Shown one piece after another: positions 38,599 to 47,313 of a stretch of 64,000 nucleotides of DNA. A program made the translations under genes and the position numbers. Origin of the DNA: Hyphomicrobiales bacterium. Lineage in GTDB: Bacteria > Pseudomonadota > Alphaproteobacteria > Rhizobiales > Rhizobiaceae. Below the pieces are notes generated by a model. It did not search any database, was not told the DNA's origin, and was given only the letters and a program-made list of their open reading frames with translations. Location of the stretch: assembly GCA_900469445.1 (NCBI GenBank), contig UBXM01000009.1, positions 50,323 to 114,322 of the forward strand, in the 5' to 3' direction. The first letter of the stretch is position 1. Each line of letters opens with the position of its first letter.

Positions 38599-39537
38599 TC
38601 AGCGAAGATCGATCTGCGCTTTCGAGCGCAATTCGTCGAGATATTTCTTGTCGTTGGGGTTCTCGCCGCTCTTTTCCGCCTTGCCGAGGTCTTCGGCACG
38701 GAAGACGGCTTCAGCCGCGAGGTCGTCGGAAACCTGGCGCTGGTTGCAGATGGCGAGGAATTCGACGCCACGTTCGGTAATCAACGTCGAGGTGGTGCCG
38801 TTCTTGGCCTTCTCGATCAGCGGCTTCCAGTTTTCGGGAAGATTGGGCGTCATCACCCGGCCGAGATCACGAACGGATACGTCCATCATCGTTGCCGCAA
38901 AATCCTTGGCCTGTTCGCAACCCGGGAACTTCGAGCGCGAGGCTTCGGCCTGCGCCTTACGCTTGTTGAGGATCGCGTTGCGCTTGGCCGCCGGCACCAC
39001 GAAGATGATCTGCTGGAGGAAATATTCGGTCGTGACCGGCTTTTCCTTGTTTTCCATCATCCGGGTAACGAGTTCCTGGCTCGACATGCGGCTGCCACCG
39101 CCGCCGAAGCGGGCGTTGAGCAGGCGCGGCCAGCTCATCTGCACGGCAATGAAGCTCTTGAAATGCTCCGCCGTGACGCCGGCCTGATCGAGGATCTTGG
39201 TCATCTGGGCAGGCGTCATCTTGTTGCTGGCAGCAAAGCGCGCGAAAGATGCATCGACGTCGTCGGTGCTGACCGACATCTTGACGCGGGCGATCTCCTG
39301 ACGCTTCAGCGTCTCGGTGATCAGCTGCTCGCGGGCCGTCTTGTTGTCGGCCTTCTGGCGCTGCAGGCGCAGGAAGGCCACGCGGCGCGAAACGTCTGCG
39401 GTGGTGATCGGCGTGCGGTTGACCACCGCGGCCACGCCGCTGGTCTGGGCACCCGCCACAACGGGATTGATGACGAGCGACGCCGCCAGTGCGGTCATTG
39501 CGATCGCCAGCCTGCGCGTTCCGATCACTCTAAACAT
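38599..39537 (-). CDS. SurA-like periplasmic chaperone
   Basis: A 312-residue protein with a signal peptide (VIGTRRLAIAMTALAASLVI, cleaved near AGA-QT). The SurA N-terminal region follows (VAAVVNRTPITTADVSRRV), then a parvulin-like part that is poorly conserved. SurA helps fold outer membrane beta-barrels including LptD. The ATG at 39537 (MFRVIGTRR) has GAGGAG seven bases upstream; upstream in-frame ATGs at 39564 and 39657 do not. The lptD-surA-pdxA-rsmA order is as in other proteobacteria. Confidence 0.85.
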   Translation of the reverse strand: MFRVIGTRRLAIAMTALAASLVINPVVAGAQTSGVAAVVNRTPITTADVSRRVAFLRLQRQKADNKTAREQLITETLKRQEIARVKMSVSTDDVDASFARFAASNKMTPAQMTKILDQAGVTAEHFKSFIAVQMSWPRLLNARFGGGGSRMSSQELVTRMMENKEKPVTTEYFLQQIIFVVPAAKRNAILNKRKAQAEASRSKFPGCEQAKDFAATMMDVSVRDLGRVMTPNLPENWKPLIEKAKNGTTSTLITERGVEFLAICNQRQVSDDLAAEAVFRAEDLGKAEKSGENPNDKKYLDELRSKAQIDLR

Positions 39538-39667
39538 CAGTCCACTCCTCTTGCGCTTGGACATGTCATGCGACTTGCGGCCGCCTTTTACTATAAGCGT
39601 GCCCGCATGCGCAATCGTTGCGGCAAAACCATGACGGCGCCAGAGGGGCGCCGTCAATTTTGCGCGA

Positions 39668-41998
39668 TCAATAACGGAAAGTCTGTTGTTGGTCGTAATC
39701 GTTTGTCGAACCGATATTGACGTCGCCGAGCGTCCTGAAGCTCAGGCGGGCGCCGATGCTCCAGTCGTTCGCCTTGCTCGAGTCCGTCTTCTCTGTATAG
39801 GCGATCGTGAAGATCGTGCATTCGTCAGCATAGCTGAAGCCGAGGCCGCGACGTGTAACTTCGTTTTCGTCGAGGTCCCAGGTCGCCTTGCCGGCAATCG
39901 ACCAGTTCTCGTTGATCCGGAAACTCATCGACTTTTCCAGGATATTGGTCGAGCTGGTGGATCCGTAATCCGGCTGCGCCTCGACCTTGGTGTAGACGAG
40001 CTTGCCGGTGACGCGCGGTGTCTTGTAGTCGAGACCGACATCGGTGCGGCGGATATCGAACGTATCCTTGTCGAACCGCGTGTTGGTCGACAGGCTGAAG
40101 CCCTGCGGCAGGTCGATCGCCGCCATCGCGACAAAGTCCGACACGTCGTTTTCGAGACCGGAATTGGCACCGGCATTGACCAGATCGGCGCTGGCGAAGG
40201 AGTTCTCGCCGGCGATCTGATAGGACTGGCCGAAGATACCGCGCAGGCCGACACCATTGTCGAACGATCCGGAATACCGGATGCCGACATTGGCGCGTGT
40301 GCCGCCTTCGATCCGGTCGTAACCGGAAAACTTGTCGCGCTCAAACAGGCTGGTCGCATCGAAGACGAAGCTCTGCGCGTCCTCGTTCGGCAGGCCGCCG
40401 GCCATCTGTTCGTCGGGACGTGCATAGATCTGCGCGATCGGCTCGATGATATGGCTGCTGCTGCCGGCCGTGATCAGGAACGGATAGCGCGCCTCAAGGC
40501 CGGCGGTCGCCATATAGCGTCCGCTCGGATCGTCTTCCAGCGAACCGGAATAATTGTCTCCGACACTGGACGAGGTGCTGCGCAATCCATCGCCACGCAA
40601 CGCCAGCAATGGCGTCAACTGAAGCCCTTCATCCGTCGTGAAGGTGCGCTTCCATTCCGCTTCGGCTGTGAAGCGCGTATAGCTGCCCTCCAGGCCCGGG
40701 AAGCGGTAGCTATCACCGACGAGATAGTTGTCTTCGGCCCGGCGGGAAAGGTTGGTCAGGTTGGCATTGATCGAGAGCTGGCCACCGAACACCGGTTCAG
40801 GTGCAAACCAGCTATAGTCGATAACCGGATAAACGATGGCCTGCTGACGTTCCAGCAAACTGGTTTCCGCATCGTCCTGCTCGTCGAAATAATAGGCATG
40901 CAGGTCGAAGTAATTCCGCGTCCCGAGACCGGTCAGATAGACGTCGTTCGTGAACGTTTCGGTATCGAATTCTTCGAGATTGTAGGTGCGCGAGAAATTG
41001 TTGTCGCTCTGCACCATGACATCCCAGCCGAAGGTCCAGCGCGGGTTGATATTGAATTCACCCTTGGAAGCCGCCATCACGCGGGTATTGGCTTCCCGGT
41101 CGGCCGTTCCGTTTTCGAACGAGTCGGAATTCCGCTGGTCGATACCGGCAAACCTGAATTTGTGCTCGCCGTTTTCGAACTTGTTGCGGATCTCGCCTTC
41201 AACCAGCAGGCCCTGATTGCTGTAATAGGTCGGCGTCAGCGTGGCGTCCATGCTCGGCGAGAAGACATGGTAATAAGGTACGCTGATCCCGAAGCCGAGA
41301 TTGTCGTCGGCGCTGAACCGCGGGAACAGCAGGCCGGATTTCCGCTCTACCGTTTCGTCGGGAACCGTGATCGGGAAAGGCAGACGGCCGAGCGACATGC
41401 CGAAAAGCTCGAACTGCGCATTCTCAAGCCGGATCGTGTGGGCTTGGCCGTCGCGGATCACGCGCTGTGCCTTGACCTGCCAAAGAGGGGCCTTGCCCGG
41501 GGTCTGGGCGCAGGGAAGGCAGGCCGTATAGACGGTATTGTTGAGCACCATCCGGTCGCCGGTCTGGCGTTCGGCGCTTTCTGCGGCAAGCCGTGTATTA
41601 TCGGTCGTTTCGACGCGCAGCGAATTGAGGAAGCCCTGGCCGAAATCGTCGGTAACATCCAGCTCATCGGCATAGACGCGCGTACCACCGGGCTCGATGA
41701 GCTCGATATTGCCGGACGCCATGACGCGTCCGCTCTTTTGATCATATTCGACCCGCTGGGCGACCATGCGGTAACGATTGTAATAAATCTGCACACCGCC
41801 ACGGGCGGTCACACGCTGAACATCCTGATCGTAGGTGAGCTCATTGGCGCGCAAAAGCATCTTCGCCTCGTCCGATTGGGCGGGCACAAGACCTTGCGCA
41901 TGCACGACATCCGTCGTGATACCACATACGAACGCAGACACACCTGTCAGCAGAGCGGCGGCAAGCCGTCTTATATTTCTGCGGTTACTGACCGCCAC
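39668..41998 (-). CDS. lptD: LPS-assembly protein LptD
   Basis: A 776-residue outer membrane protein that inserts lipopolysaccharide into the outer leaflet. A signal peptide (RRLAAALLTGVSAFVCGITT) is followed by the OstA jellyroll (MLLRANELTYDQDVQRVTAR) and a long beta-barrel ending in aromatic-rich strands and a terminal Tyr. Cysteines occur as CLPC near residue 160 and once near the C-terminus (ADECTIF), fewer than in E. coli. The GTG at 41998 overlaps the lptG stop (TAGTG). Confidence 0.95.
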   Translation of the reverse strand: MAVSNRRNIRRLAAALLTGVSAFVCGITTDVVHAQGLVPAQSDEAKMLLRANELTYDQDVQRVTARGGVQIYYNRYRMVAQRVEYDQKSGRVMASGNIELIEPGGTRVYADELDVTDDFGQGFLNSLRVETTDNTRLAAESAERQTGDRMVLNNTVYTACLPCAQTPGKAPLWQVKAQRVIRDGQAHTIRLENAQFELFGMSLGRLPFPITVPDETVERKSGLLFPRFSADDNLGFGISVPYYHVFSPSMDATLTPTYYSNQGLLVEGEIRNKFENGEHKFRFAGIDQRNSDSFENGTADREANTRVMAASKGEFNINPRWTFGWDVMVQSDNNFSRTYNLEEFDTETFTNDVYLTGLGTRNYFDLHAYYFDEQDDAETSLLERQQAIVYPVIDYSWFAPEPVFGGQLSINANLTNLSRRAEDNYLVGDSYRFPGLEGSYTRFTAEAEWKRTFTTDEGLQLTPLLALRGDGLRSTSSSVGDNYSGSLEDDPSGRYMATAGLEARYPFLITAGSSSHIIEPIAQIYARPDEQMAGGLPNEDAQSFVFDATSLFERDKFSGYDRIEGGTRANVGIRYSGSFDNGVGLRGIFGQSYQIAGENSFASADLVNAGANSGLENDVSDFVAMAAIDLPQGFSLSTNTRFDKDTFDIRRTDVGLDYKTPRVTGKLVYTKVEAQPDYGSTSSTNILEKSMSFRINENWSIAGKATWDLDENEVTRRGLGFSYADECTIFTIAYTEKTDSSKANDWSIGARLSFRTLGDVNIGSTNDYDQQQTFRY

Positions 41999-43086
41999 TA
42001 GCCGTCCTCCTGATGAAGCAAGATCGTAGCCCCCACTGCCGTTGCGACGACGACTGGTATCCAGACCGCCACGAACGGAGGAATCGCTCCGCTGCTTCCG
42101 AACGCTTTTACAAGCACGCTGACGACATAAAGCACGAAGCCGGAAACTATGCCACCCAGAATCATGGATCGGGACTGGGCGAAGCGACTGAATTTTAACG
42201 AGACTGTTGCAGCAATGAGTGTCATGGCCACAAGCAGGATGGGCAGCGACAGAAGCGAGTGGAATTGCGTTTCCAGCGCCTTGGTTGAGATGCCGAACGA
42301 GCGGCTGATCTCGATTTTTCGCGAAAGGTCAAGGAATGCAACATTTTCGGGCAGCTCAAGGCTTTCCTGAAGATATTCCTGTTTCAGGTTGGTACGCACC
42401 TGTTCCGTCGGTTTACGAGCGGGAATTTCGCCGGGGCGATTCTCCAGAACGTCGGTAAGAAGCCAGTAACCATCTTCGAGTTTTGCTGTGCGCGCATCCT
42501 GTCGCATCAGCACCGAACCGCCTTTGTCGAAGTGGAAAACCACCACGTCGATAAGCTCGGCTCCCTGGTCCCTGTAGCTCTTGGCGCCGATGATGACGTC
42601 CTCGCCGTCGCTGATCTGACGGATCCACGGCACGAACTTGCTGGCCTTGGCGCGATTGCTCGCCTGTCGCCAGCTGGCCTCCATGGAAACCGATTCGCGC
42701 TGGCCCCAGGCGCCGACCGGGTTGATCACCAGGATCGTGAAGAGACCGAGCAGGAAGGAGCCGACGATGAACGGGAAGATGAACTGCCAGACGGAAATAC
42801 CCGCCGCTCGCGTGACCACAAGTTCATAGCGCCGGTTGAGCGCGATCAGCACCGTCATGCCGATGAACAGGCTGAGCGTTGGTATCGTCTGCTGCAGAAT
42901 GAGCGGCAGGCGCATGAGCGTCATCGCCAGGGCTCCAAGGACGTTATATTCCGTCAGGCCTGAAAGCTTGCGCGTCGTCTCGCTGAAATCGGCGAGGATG
43001 ATGATCGCGCTCACCCCCAGAAGAAACCAGAAGGCGGTCACGAGATAACGCTGGAAAAAATACCGCCCGAGCGTCGAGAAGATCAT
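41998..43086 (-). CDS. lptG: LPS export permease LptG
   Basis: A 362-residue inner membrane subunit of the LptB2FG extractor. Three N-terminal and three C-terminal transmembrane helices flank a periplasmic jellyroll. The start MIFSTLGRYFFQRYLVTAFWF and the EYLQESLELPENVAFL segment are typical. It overlaps lptF by four bases and lptD by one. Confidence 0.93.
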   Translation of the reverse strand: MIFSTLGRYFFQRYLVTAFWFLLGVSAIIILADFSETTRKLSGLTEYNVLGALAMTLMRLPLILQQTIPTLSLFIGMTVLIALNRRYELVVTRAAGISVWQFIFPFIVGSFLLGLFTILVINPVGAWGQRESVSMEASWRQASNRAKASKFVPWIRQISDGEDVIIGAKSYRDQGAELIDVVVFHFDKGGSVLMRQDARTAKLEDGYWLLTDVLENRPGEIPARKPTEQVRTNLKQEYLQESLELPENVAFLDLSRKIEISRSFGISTKALETQFHSLLSLPILLVAMTLIAATVSLKFSRFAQSRSMILGGIVSGFVLYVVSVLVKAFGSSGAIPPFVAVWIPVVVATAVGATILLHQEDG

Positions 43087-44261
43087 GATGCACTCCCGCC
43101 GGAATTGGACGATATCTTCAGGCGGCGCAGCAGCATGCCGTTTATTCGACCGATGCTACGGGTGATCATGCGCGGCATGTAGAGCTGACGATTGGTTGCC
43201 AGCATGTAGGTGGAAACCGCAATGGTGACGAGCGGGACTGCATATACCAAGGGCACGTAGGATGTATTGCGCTCCGTCAGGTTGGTCACCGAGAAACCCG
43301 CCCAGCGCAGGCCGAAGGCAATGATCAGCGCGTATATCATCGGATGAACGCGTGCCTGTCGATGCGAACGGCTGCTGCCGGCGACGACCAGCGACACGAG
43401 CGCGAAGGAAATCGGATAAAGCCAGTCGGAAAGCCTGCGATGCAGCTCCGCGTAAAACTTGTCGGGCGATCGTTTGTAGGATGGATCATTCGTGTCCGGA
43501 TCAAGCAGGAAGCCGAGGCTGCGGTCGCCCGAAGACATCGGCAGGGCTTCGCCGTCCGACTTGGTCATCGCCGAGAGATCGAAAGCATAGGAATCGAAGC
43601 GGACAATCGAAATGCGGCCATCCGGCGATTTGCGATGAACCTCGCCGTCGCGCATCGTCAGCGACGTGCCGCCCGGATCGACCGAACCTTCCTTCGCATA
43701 ATAGATCAGGTCGAAATTCGGGTCGCGATAGTCGACGACGAACAGGCCCTTCAACAGGCGACCGGAATGACGTTCGGAAATCTGGACGTAAAGACCGTCT
43801 TCGATGCTGCGGAACGTCTTTTCCTCGATGACCGAAGACAGCAGGTCGGCATAGGCTGCAGCGATCATCTGGCGCACGCCGAGTCGCGACGCCGGTTCGA
43901 GAAAATTCGTCACCGAGAAGGAGACGATGCTCAGCACGATGGCGAGCCCGATAACCGGCTTGTAGATGATGCTGCGGCTGGCGCCTGCCGCGTCGATGAC
44001 CGGCAGTTCCGAATCGTTGTTCATCGCGGTCAGCGTCTGGGTGATGCCGATGACGAAGGCGAACGGCATGACCACCGGCAGGATCGTCGGCAGAATGTAA
44101 CTTGCGAGCAGCATGAACGAGCCGATCGACTGCCCACTATCCGTGACCAGGTTGATGCGCCCCAGCACCTGGATGGTCCAGATGATGGTGAGCACCGGAA
44201 CGAGTGCCACCAGAAACATCTGGAATATCCGGCGCAATATGTAACTCTCGAGAAGCTTCAT
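43083..44261 (-). CDS. lptF: LPS export permease LptF
   Basis: A 392-residue partner of LptG with the same six-helix and jellyroll layout (MKLLESYILRRIFQMFLVAL at the N-terminus). LptF and LptG form the channel that lifts LPS from the inner membrane. It is the first gene of the lptF-lptG-lptD-surA-pdxA-rsmA run, divergent from pepA across 249 bases. Confidence 0.93.
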   Translation of the reverse strand: MKLLESYILRRIFQMFLVALVPVLTIIWTIQVLGRINLVTDSGQSIGSFMLLASYILPTILPVVMPFAFVIGITQTLTAMNNDSELPVIDAAGASRSIIYKPVIGLAIVLSIVSFSVTNFLEPASRLGVRQMIAAAYADLLSSVIEEKTFRSIEDGLYVQISERHSGRLLKGLFVVDYRDPNFDLIYYAKEGSVDPGGTSLTMRDGEVHRKSPDGRISIVRFDSYAFDLSAMTKSDGEALPMSSGDRSLGFLLDPDTNDPSYKRSPDKFYAELHRRLSDWLYPISFALVSLVVAGSSRSHRQARVHPMIYALIIAFGLRWAGFSVTNLTERNTSYVPLVYAVPLVTIAVSTYMLATNRQLYMPRMITRSIGRINGMLLRRLKISSNSGGSAS

Positions 44262-44348
44262 TCCCGTCCGACATTTCGCTGCCTCGCCATCCCATGATGA
44301 CGCCGAGCCTATCTATGTGATCGAAGTGATCTTTGCGACAGATGCCAC

Positions 44349-44392
44349 GTCACAAAAATGTTGGCTACACGACTTTTATTTTATGTTGTGAC
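44349..44392. promoter_or_regulatory. Widely spaced inverted repeat between lptF and pepA
   Basis: GTCACAA at 44349-44355 and TTGTGAC at 44386-44392 are perfect seven-base arms around a 30-base AT-rich spacer in the divergent promoter region. They could be two half-sites of a looping repressor or a leader stem. Confidence 0.35.
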
Positions 44393-44510
44393 ATTTCAAA
44401 ACGGGTGACATCCGCCTGCAGGAGGTCACGCCATGGCCTCTCGGGGTTGCCTTCGTGGCCGAAAGGGTGAAGATCGAGCCACGTTCCAAATAAAAAGACG
44501 TGGAGTGCCG

Positions 44511-45995
44511 ATGTCCGTCCAACTGAATATCTCTTTTGCCAAATCCTCTTCCGTGGCTGCTTCTTTGGCCATTCAGCTCAAGCTTTCCGGTGATCAGCCC
44601 GCTTCCGGTTCTACCGAGGCCGATCCGCAGGGCGTCGGGGCGCGTGCGGCCGGGATTGCCAAGTTCTCCGCAAAGGCGATGACTGTGCTCGACGTGATCG
44701 CACCACACGGATCCGACGCGGATCGGCTGGCGGTCATCGGCCTTGGAAAGGCGGATGCGCTGGTCGCCTATGACTGGTTGCGCGCCGGTGGCATCGCCGC
44801 CGCAAATCTCAAGACCGCCAGGAAGGCCGTCGTCTTTCTCGATGTGCCGGGCCTCGATGTGACTGCGGCCCAGGCTGCGGATTTCGCGCTCGGCATGCTG
44901 CTGCGTTCCTATGCGTTCGACACGTACAAGACGAGCAAGAAGGACGAGGACAAGCCGGCATCCGTTGACGTGAAAATCGTGATGGCCGGGCATGCCGCAG
45001 CCAAAAAGGCGTTTGCGGCGGCCGAGGCGATCGCCGGGGGCGTGATTCTCGCCCGCGATCTCGTCAACCTGCCGCCGAACGTGCTCGGTCCGGTGGAATT
45101 CGCCGACAAGGCGAAGGAACTTGCGGCACTTGGTGTCGAGGTCGAAGTCCTGACCGAGAAGGAAATGAAGAAGCTCGGCATGGGCGCGCTGCTTGGCGTC
45201 GCGCAGGGCTCCGTTCGTCCGCCGCGTCTGGCCGTCATGCACTGGAACGGCGGCAAGGCGAAGGACAAGCCCGTTGCCTTCGTCGGCAAGGGCGTCGTCT
45301 TCGATACGGGTGGTATCTCGATCAAGCCGGGTGCCGGCATGGAGGACATGAAGGGCGACATGGGCGGCGCCGCGGCCGTCATCGGCCTCATGCATGCGCT
45401 TGCTGCCCGCAAGGCGAAGGTCAATGCGGTCGGTATTCTCGGCCTTGTGGAAAACATGCCGGATGGCAACGCCCAGCGCCCGGGCGACATCGTCACCTCC
45501 ATGTCCGGGCAGACGATCGAGATCATCAACACCGACGCCGAAGGCCGCCTCGTGCTGGCCGATGCCCTGTTTTACACCAAGGAACGCTTCAAGCCGAAAT
45601 TCATGGTCAATCTCGCGACCCTGACCGGCGCAATCGTCGTGGCGCTGGGCAACGTGCATGCCGGCCTGTTTTCCAATGACGACACGCTGGCGGGCCAGTT
45701 GACGGCGGCCGGCGAGCTGACCTCGGAAAAACTGTGGCGTATGCCGCTGGCAAAGGAATACGACAAGATCATCGACTCGCGTTTTGCCGACATGAAGAAC
45801 AGCGGCGGTCGTCCGGCTGGTTCGATCACCGCCGCGCAGTTCCTCAAGCGCTATGTCGGTGACACGCCCTGGGCGCATCTCGACATTGCCGCCACCGCGA
45901 TGAACTCGCCGGCGACCGAGATCAACCAGTCCTGGGCGTCCGGTTATGGCGTACGCCTGCTGGACGAACTCGTCCGGGCGAATTACGAGGACTGA
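44511..45995 (+). CDS. pepA: Leucyl aminopeptidase
   Basis: A 494-residue M17 aminopeptidase removing N-terminal residues from peptides. The two-metal site is visible: Lys260, Asp265 ([15 protein letters not shown]), Asp283 ([12 protein letters not shown]), and Asp342 and Glu344 in the signature [12 protein letters not shown] with Arg346. E. coli PepA also binds DNA. I chose the ATG at 44511 with GGAG upstream; a frame from 44433 is a non-homologous extension. holC overlaps its stop by one base. Confidence 0.96.
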   Translation: MSVQLNISFAKSSSVAASLAIQLKLSGDQPASGSTEADPQGVGARAAGIAKFSAKAMTVLDVIAPHGSDADRLAVIGLGKADALVAYDWLRAGGIAAANLKTARKAVVFLDVPGLDVTAAQAADFALGMLLRSYAFDTYKTSKKDEDKPASVDVKIVMAGHAAAKKAFAAAEAIAGGVILARDLVNLPPNVLGPVEFADKAKELAALGVEVEVLTEKEMKKLGMGALLGVAQGSVRPPRLAVMHWNGGKAKDKPVAFVGKGVVFDTGGISIKPGAGMEDMKGDMGGAAAVIGLMHALAARKAKVNAVGILGLVENMPDGNAQRPGDIVTSMSGQTIEIINTDAEGRLVLADALFYTKERFKPKFMVNLATLTGAIVVALGNVHAGLFSNDDTLAGQLTAAGELTSEKLWRMPLAKEYDKIIDSRFADMKNSGGRPAGSITAAQFLKRYVGDTPWAHLDIAATAMNSPATEINQSWASGYGVRLLDELVRANYED

Positions 45996-46444
45996 TGACC
46001 GAAGTTCTCTTCTACCACCTGACCGAATCGAAGCTCGAGGATGCGCTGCCGGCGCTCCTCGAAAAAAGCGTCGAACGCGGCTGGAAGGTGGTCGTCCAGA
46101 CCAATGACGAAGCGCGCCGGGACATGCTCGACGCGCATCTATGGACCTTTCGCGACGAGAGTTTCCTGCCGCATGGCACGGATGCCGCGCCGATGCCCGA
46201 AGCGCAGCCGGTGCTTCTGACGACTGCCGCCGAAAATGCCAACGCTGCGACAGTCCGCTTCATGGTGGATGGGGCGGTGCCGCCGCCACTCGACCCATAC
46301 GAGCGCGTCGTCTTCATGTTCGATGGTTACGATCAGCAACAGCTCGAAGGCGCCCGCGCCGAATGGAAGCGGCTGAAGGGTGAGGGACATGCACTCACCT
46401 ACTGGCAGCAATCGCCGGAAGGTCGCTGGGTGAAGAAGGCCTGA
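45995..46444 (+). CDS. holC: DNA polymerase III chi subunit
   Basis: A 149-residue clamp-loader accessory protein that binds SSB. TEVLFYHLTESKLEDALPAL and the C-terminal YWQQSPEGRWVKKA are typical. The ATG overlaps the pepA stop (TGATG); pepA-holC linkage is common in proteobacteria. Confidence 0.93.
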   Translation: MTEVLFYHLTESKLEDALPALLEKSVERGWKVVVQTNDEARRDMLDAHLWTFRDESFLPHGTDAAPMPEAQPVLLTTAAENANAATVRFMVDGAVPPPLDPYERVVFMFDGYDQQQLEGARAEWKRLKGEGHALTYWQQSPEGRWVKKA

Positions 46445-46566
46445 GGCCCGCCCTCACCATGAAATGGTTCCCGACCAGAAATGGCGCATCAAGGGGTGAT
46501 GCGCGATCTTTGGCCTATCAGGCATGATCGCCGGTTAGGGCCTGCTCGTCTGCCTCGCGGAGTGTG

Positions 46567-46956
46567 TCAGGCCAGATCCGTCTGCGCGAAATCTTGCCCA
46601 ACATAGAGCAGGGGCAGTTGAGCACTCTTTGCTCCCGCGTAGGAAAAACAATCGCCGAAATTGAGTCTCGCCGGATGCCGTCCCTTGCCGTAACGGGAAA
46701 AGGCATCGACCGCTGCAAATGCGATATCTTCCGAAGCCGGCAATACGTTAATTCCAAAACGGCTGAAGAATTTCTGGATCAATAGCCGCATTTCCTCTGG
46801 CTCTCTTCCCAGTCGCGTTGTTAACACGACGGCAGCTTCATAAATAACTGTAGGCCCCGTGCAGACCAGTGGAGCTTCCGCCATCTTGCCGAGGAGGAGC
46901 TGCGCTTCGTCTCCATCGATCAGTATCTCGACGATAGCCGAGCTATCGATGAACAT
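46567..46956 (-). CDS. vapC: VapC-type PIN-domain toxin, second module
   Basis: A 129-residue PIN ribonuclease starting MFIDSSAIVEIL. Acidic residues are Asp4, Glu40 (PTVIYEAAV), Asp102 (LNFGDCFSYAGAK) and a C-terminal VGQDFAQTD. It overlaps its antitoxin by 14 bases. This subfamily (FGDCFSYA...) differs from the toxin at 4 kb, so the two modules are not recent copies. Confidence 0.9.
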   Translation of the reverse strand: MFIDSSAIVEILIDGDEAQLLLGKMAEAPLVCTGPTVIYEAAVVLTTRLGREPEEMRLLIQKFFSRFGINVLPASEDIAFAAVDAFSRYGKGRHPARLNFGDCFSYAGAKSAQLPLLYVGQDFAQTDLA

Positions 46957-47224
46957 CGTTTTCGCCCCACATTTCGTCCAGGAACGCTTTTTCGTCGAAT
47001 GGCTTCAGTGTCTCGTATGCTGGGAGCTTGAACTCACGTCTCAATTGGTCGAGACGCTCTCTCAGCGAGGTTTCGGAGGTTGCTTCCGAAGTTTCCAACA
47101 CCTCTTCCCCCACCACACGCTCCAAAGCCTGCCGGACGGCATCCTTTTTGGTCGGGGCGTTCAGCACCCTCTGTGCCCTTTCGGCAAGGGCGTCGAGTTC
47201 CTCGTCTGTCAAAAAAAGCGCCAT
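46943..47224 (-). CDS. vapB: VapB-type antitoxin, second module
   Basis: A 93-residue protein MALFLTDEELDALAERAQRV that resembles the Rv0623-type VapB family (ribbon-helix-helix start KKDAVRQALERVV, acidic C-terminal arm FDEKAFLDEMWGEND). The ATG at 47224 follows GAGGTGCTGCC; the frame upstream to 47317 is not conserved. It sits 89 bases from the stop of the S9 peptidase on the same strand. Confidence 0.82.
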   Translation of the reverse strand: MALFLTDEELDALAERAQRVLNAPTKKDAVRQALERVVGEEVLETSEATSETSLRERLDQLRREFKLPAYETLKPFDEKAFLDEMWGENDVHR

Positions 47225-47313
47225 GGCAGCACCTCGCGGAAATACACGTTCAAGATAGTGTATCGCCGCAAGGCCGACAACCGCAGTGTTTTGGGGGGCG
47301 GGGGAGCCTGATC

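Noticed and set aside
39686..42001. 771-codon plus-strand open frame opposite lptD
   Set aside because: Antisense shadow caused by high GC codon bias; lptD on the minus strand has signal peptide, OstA domain and operon context.
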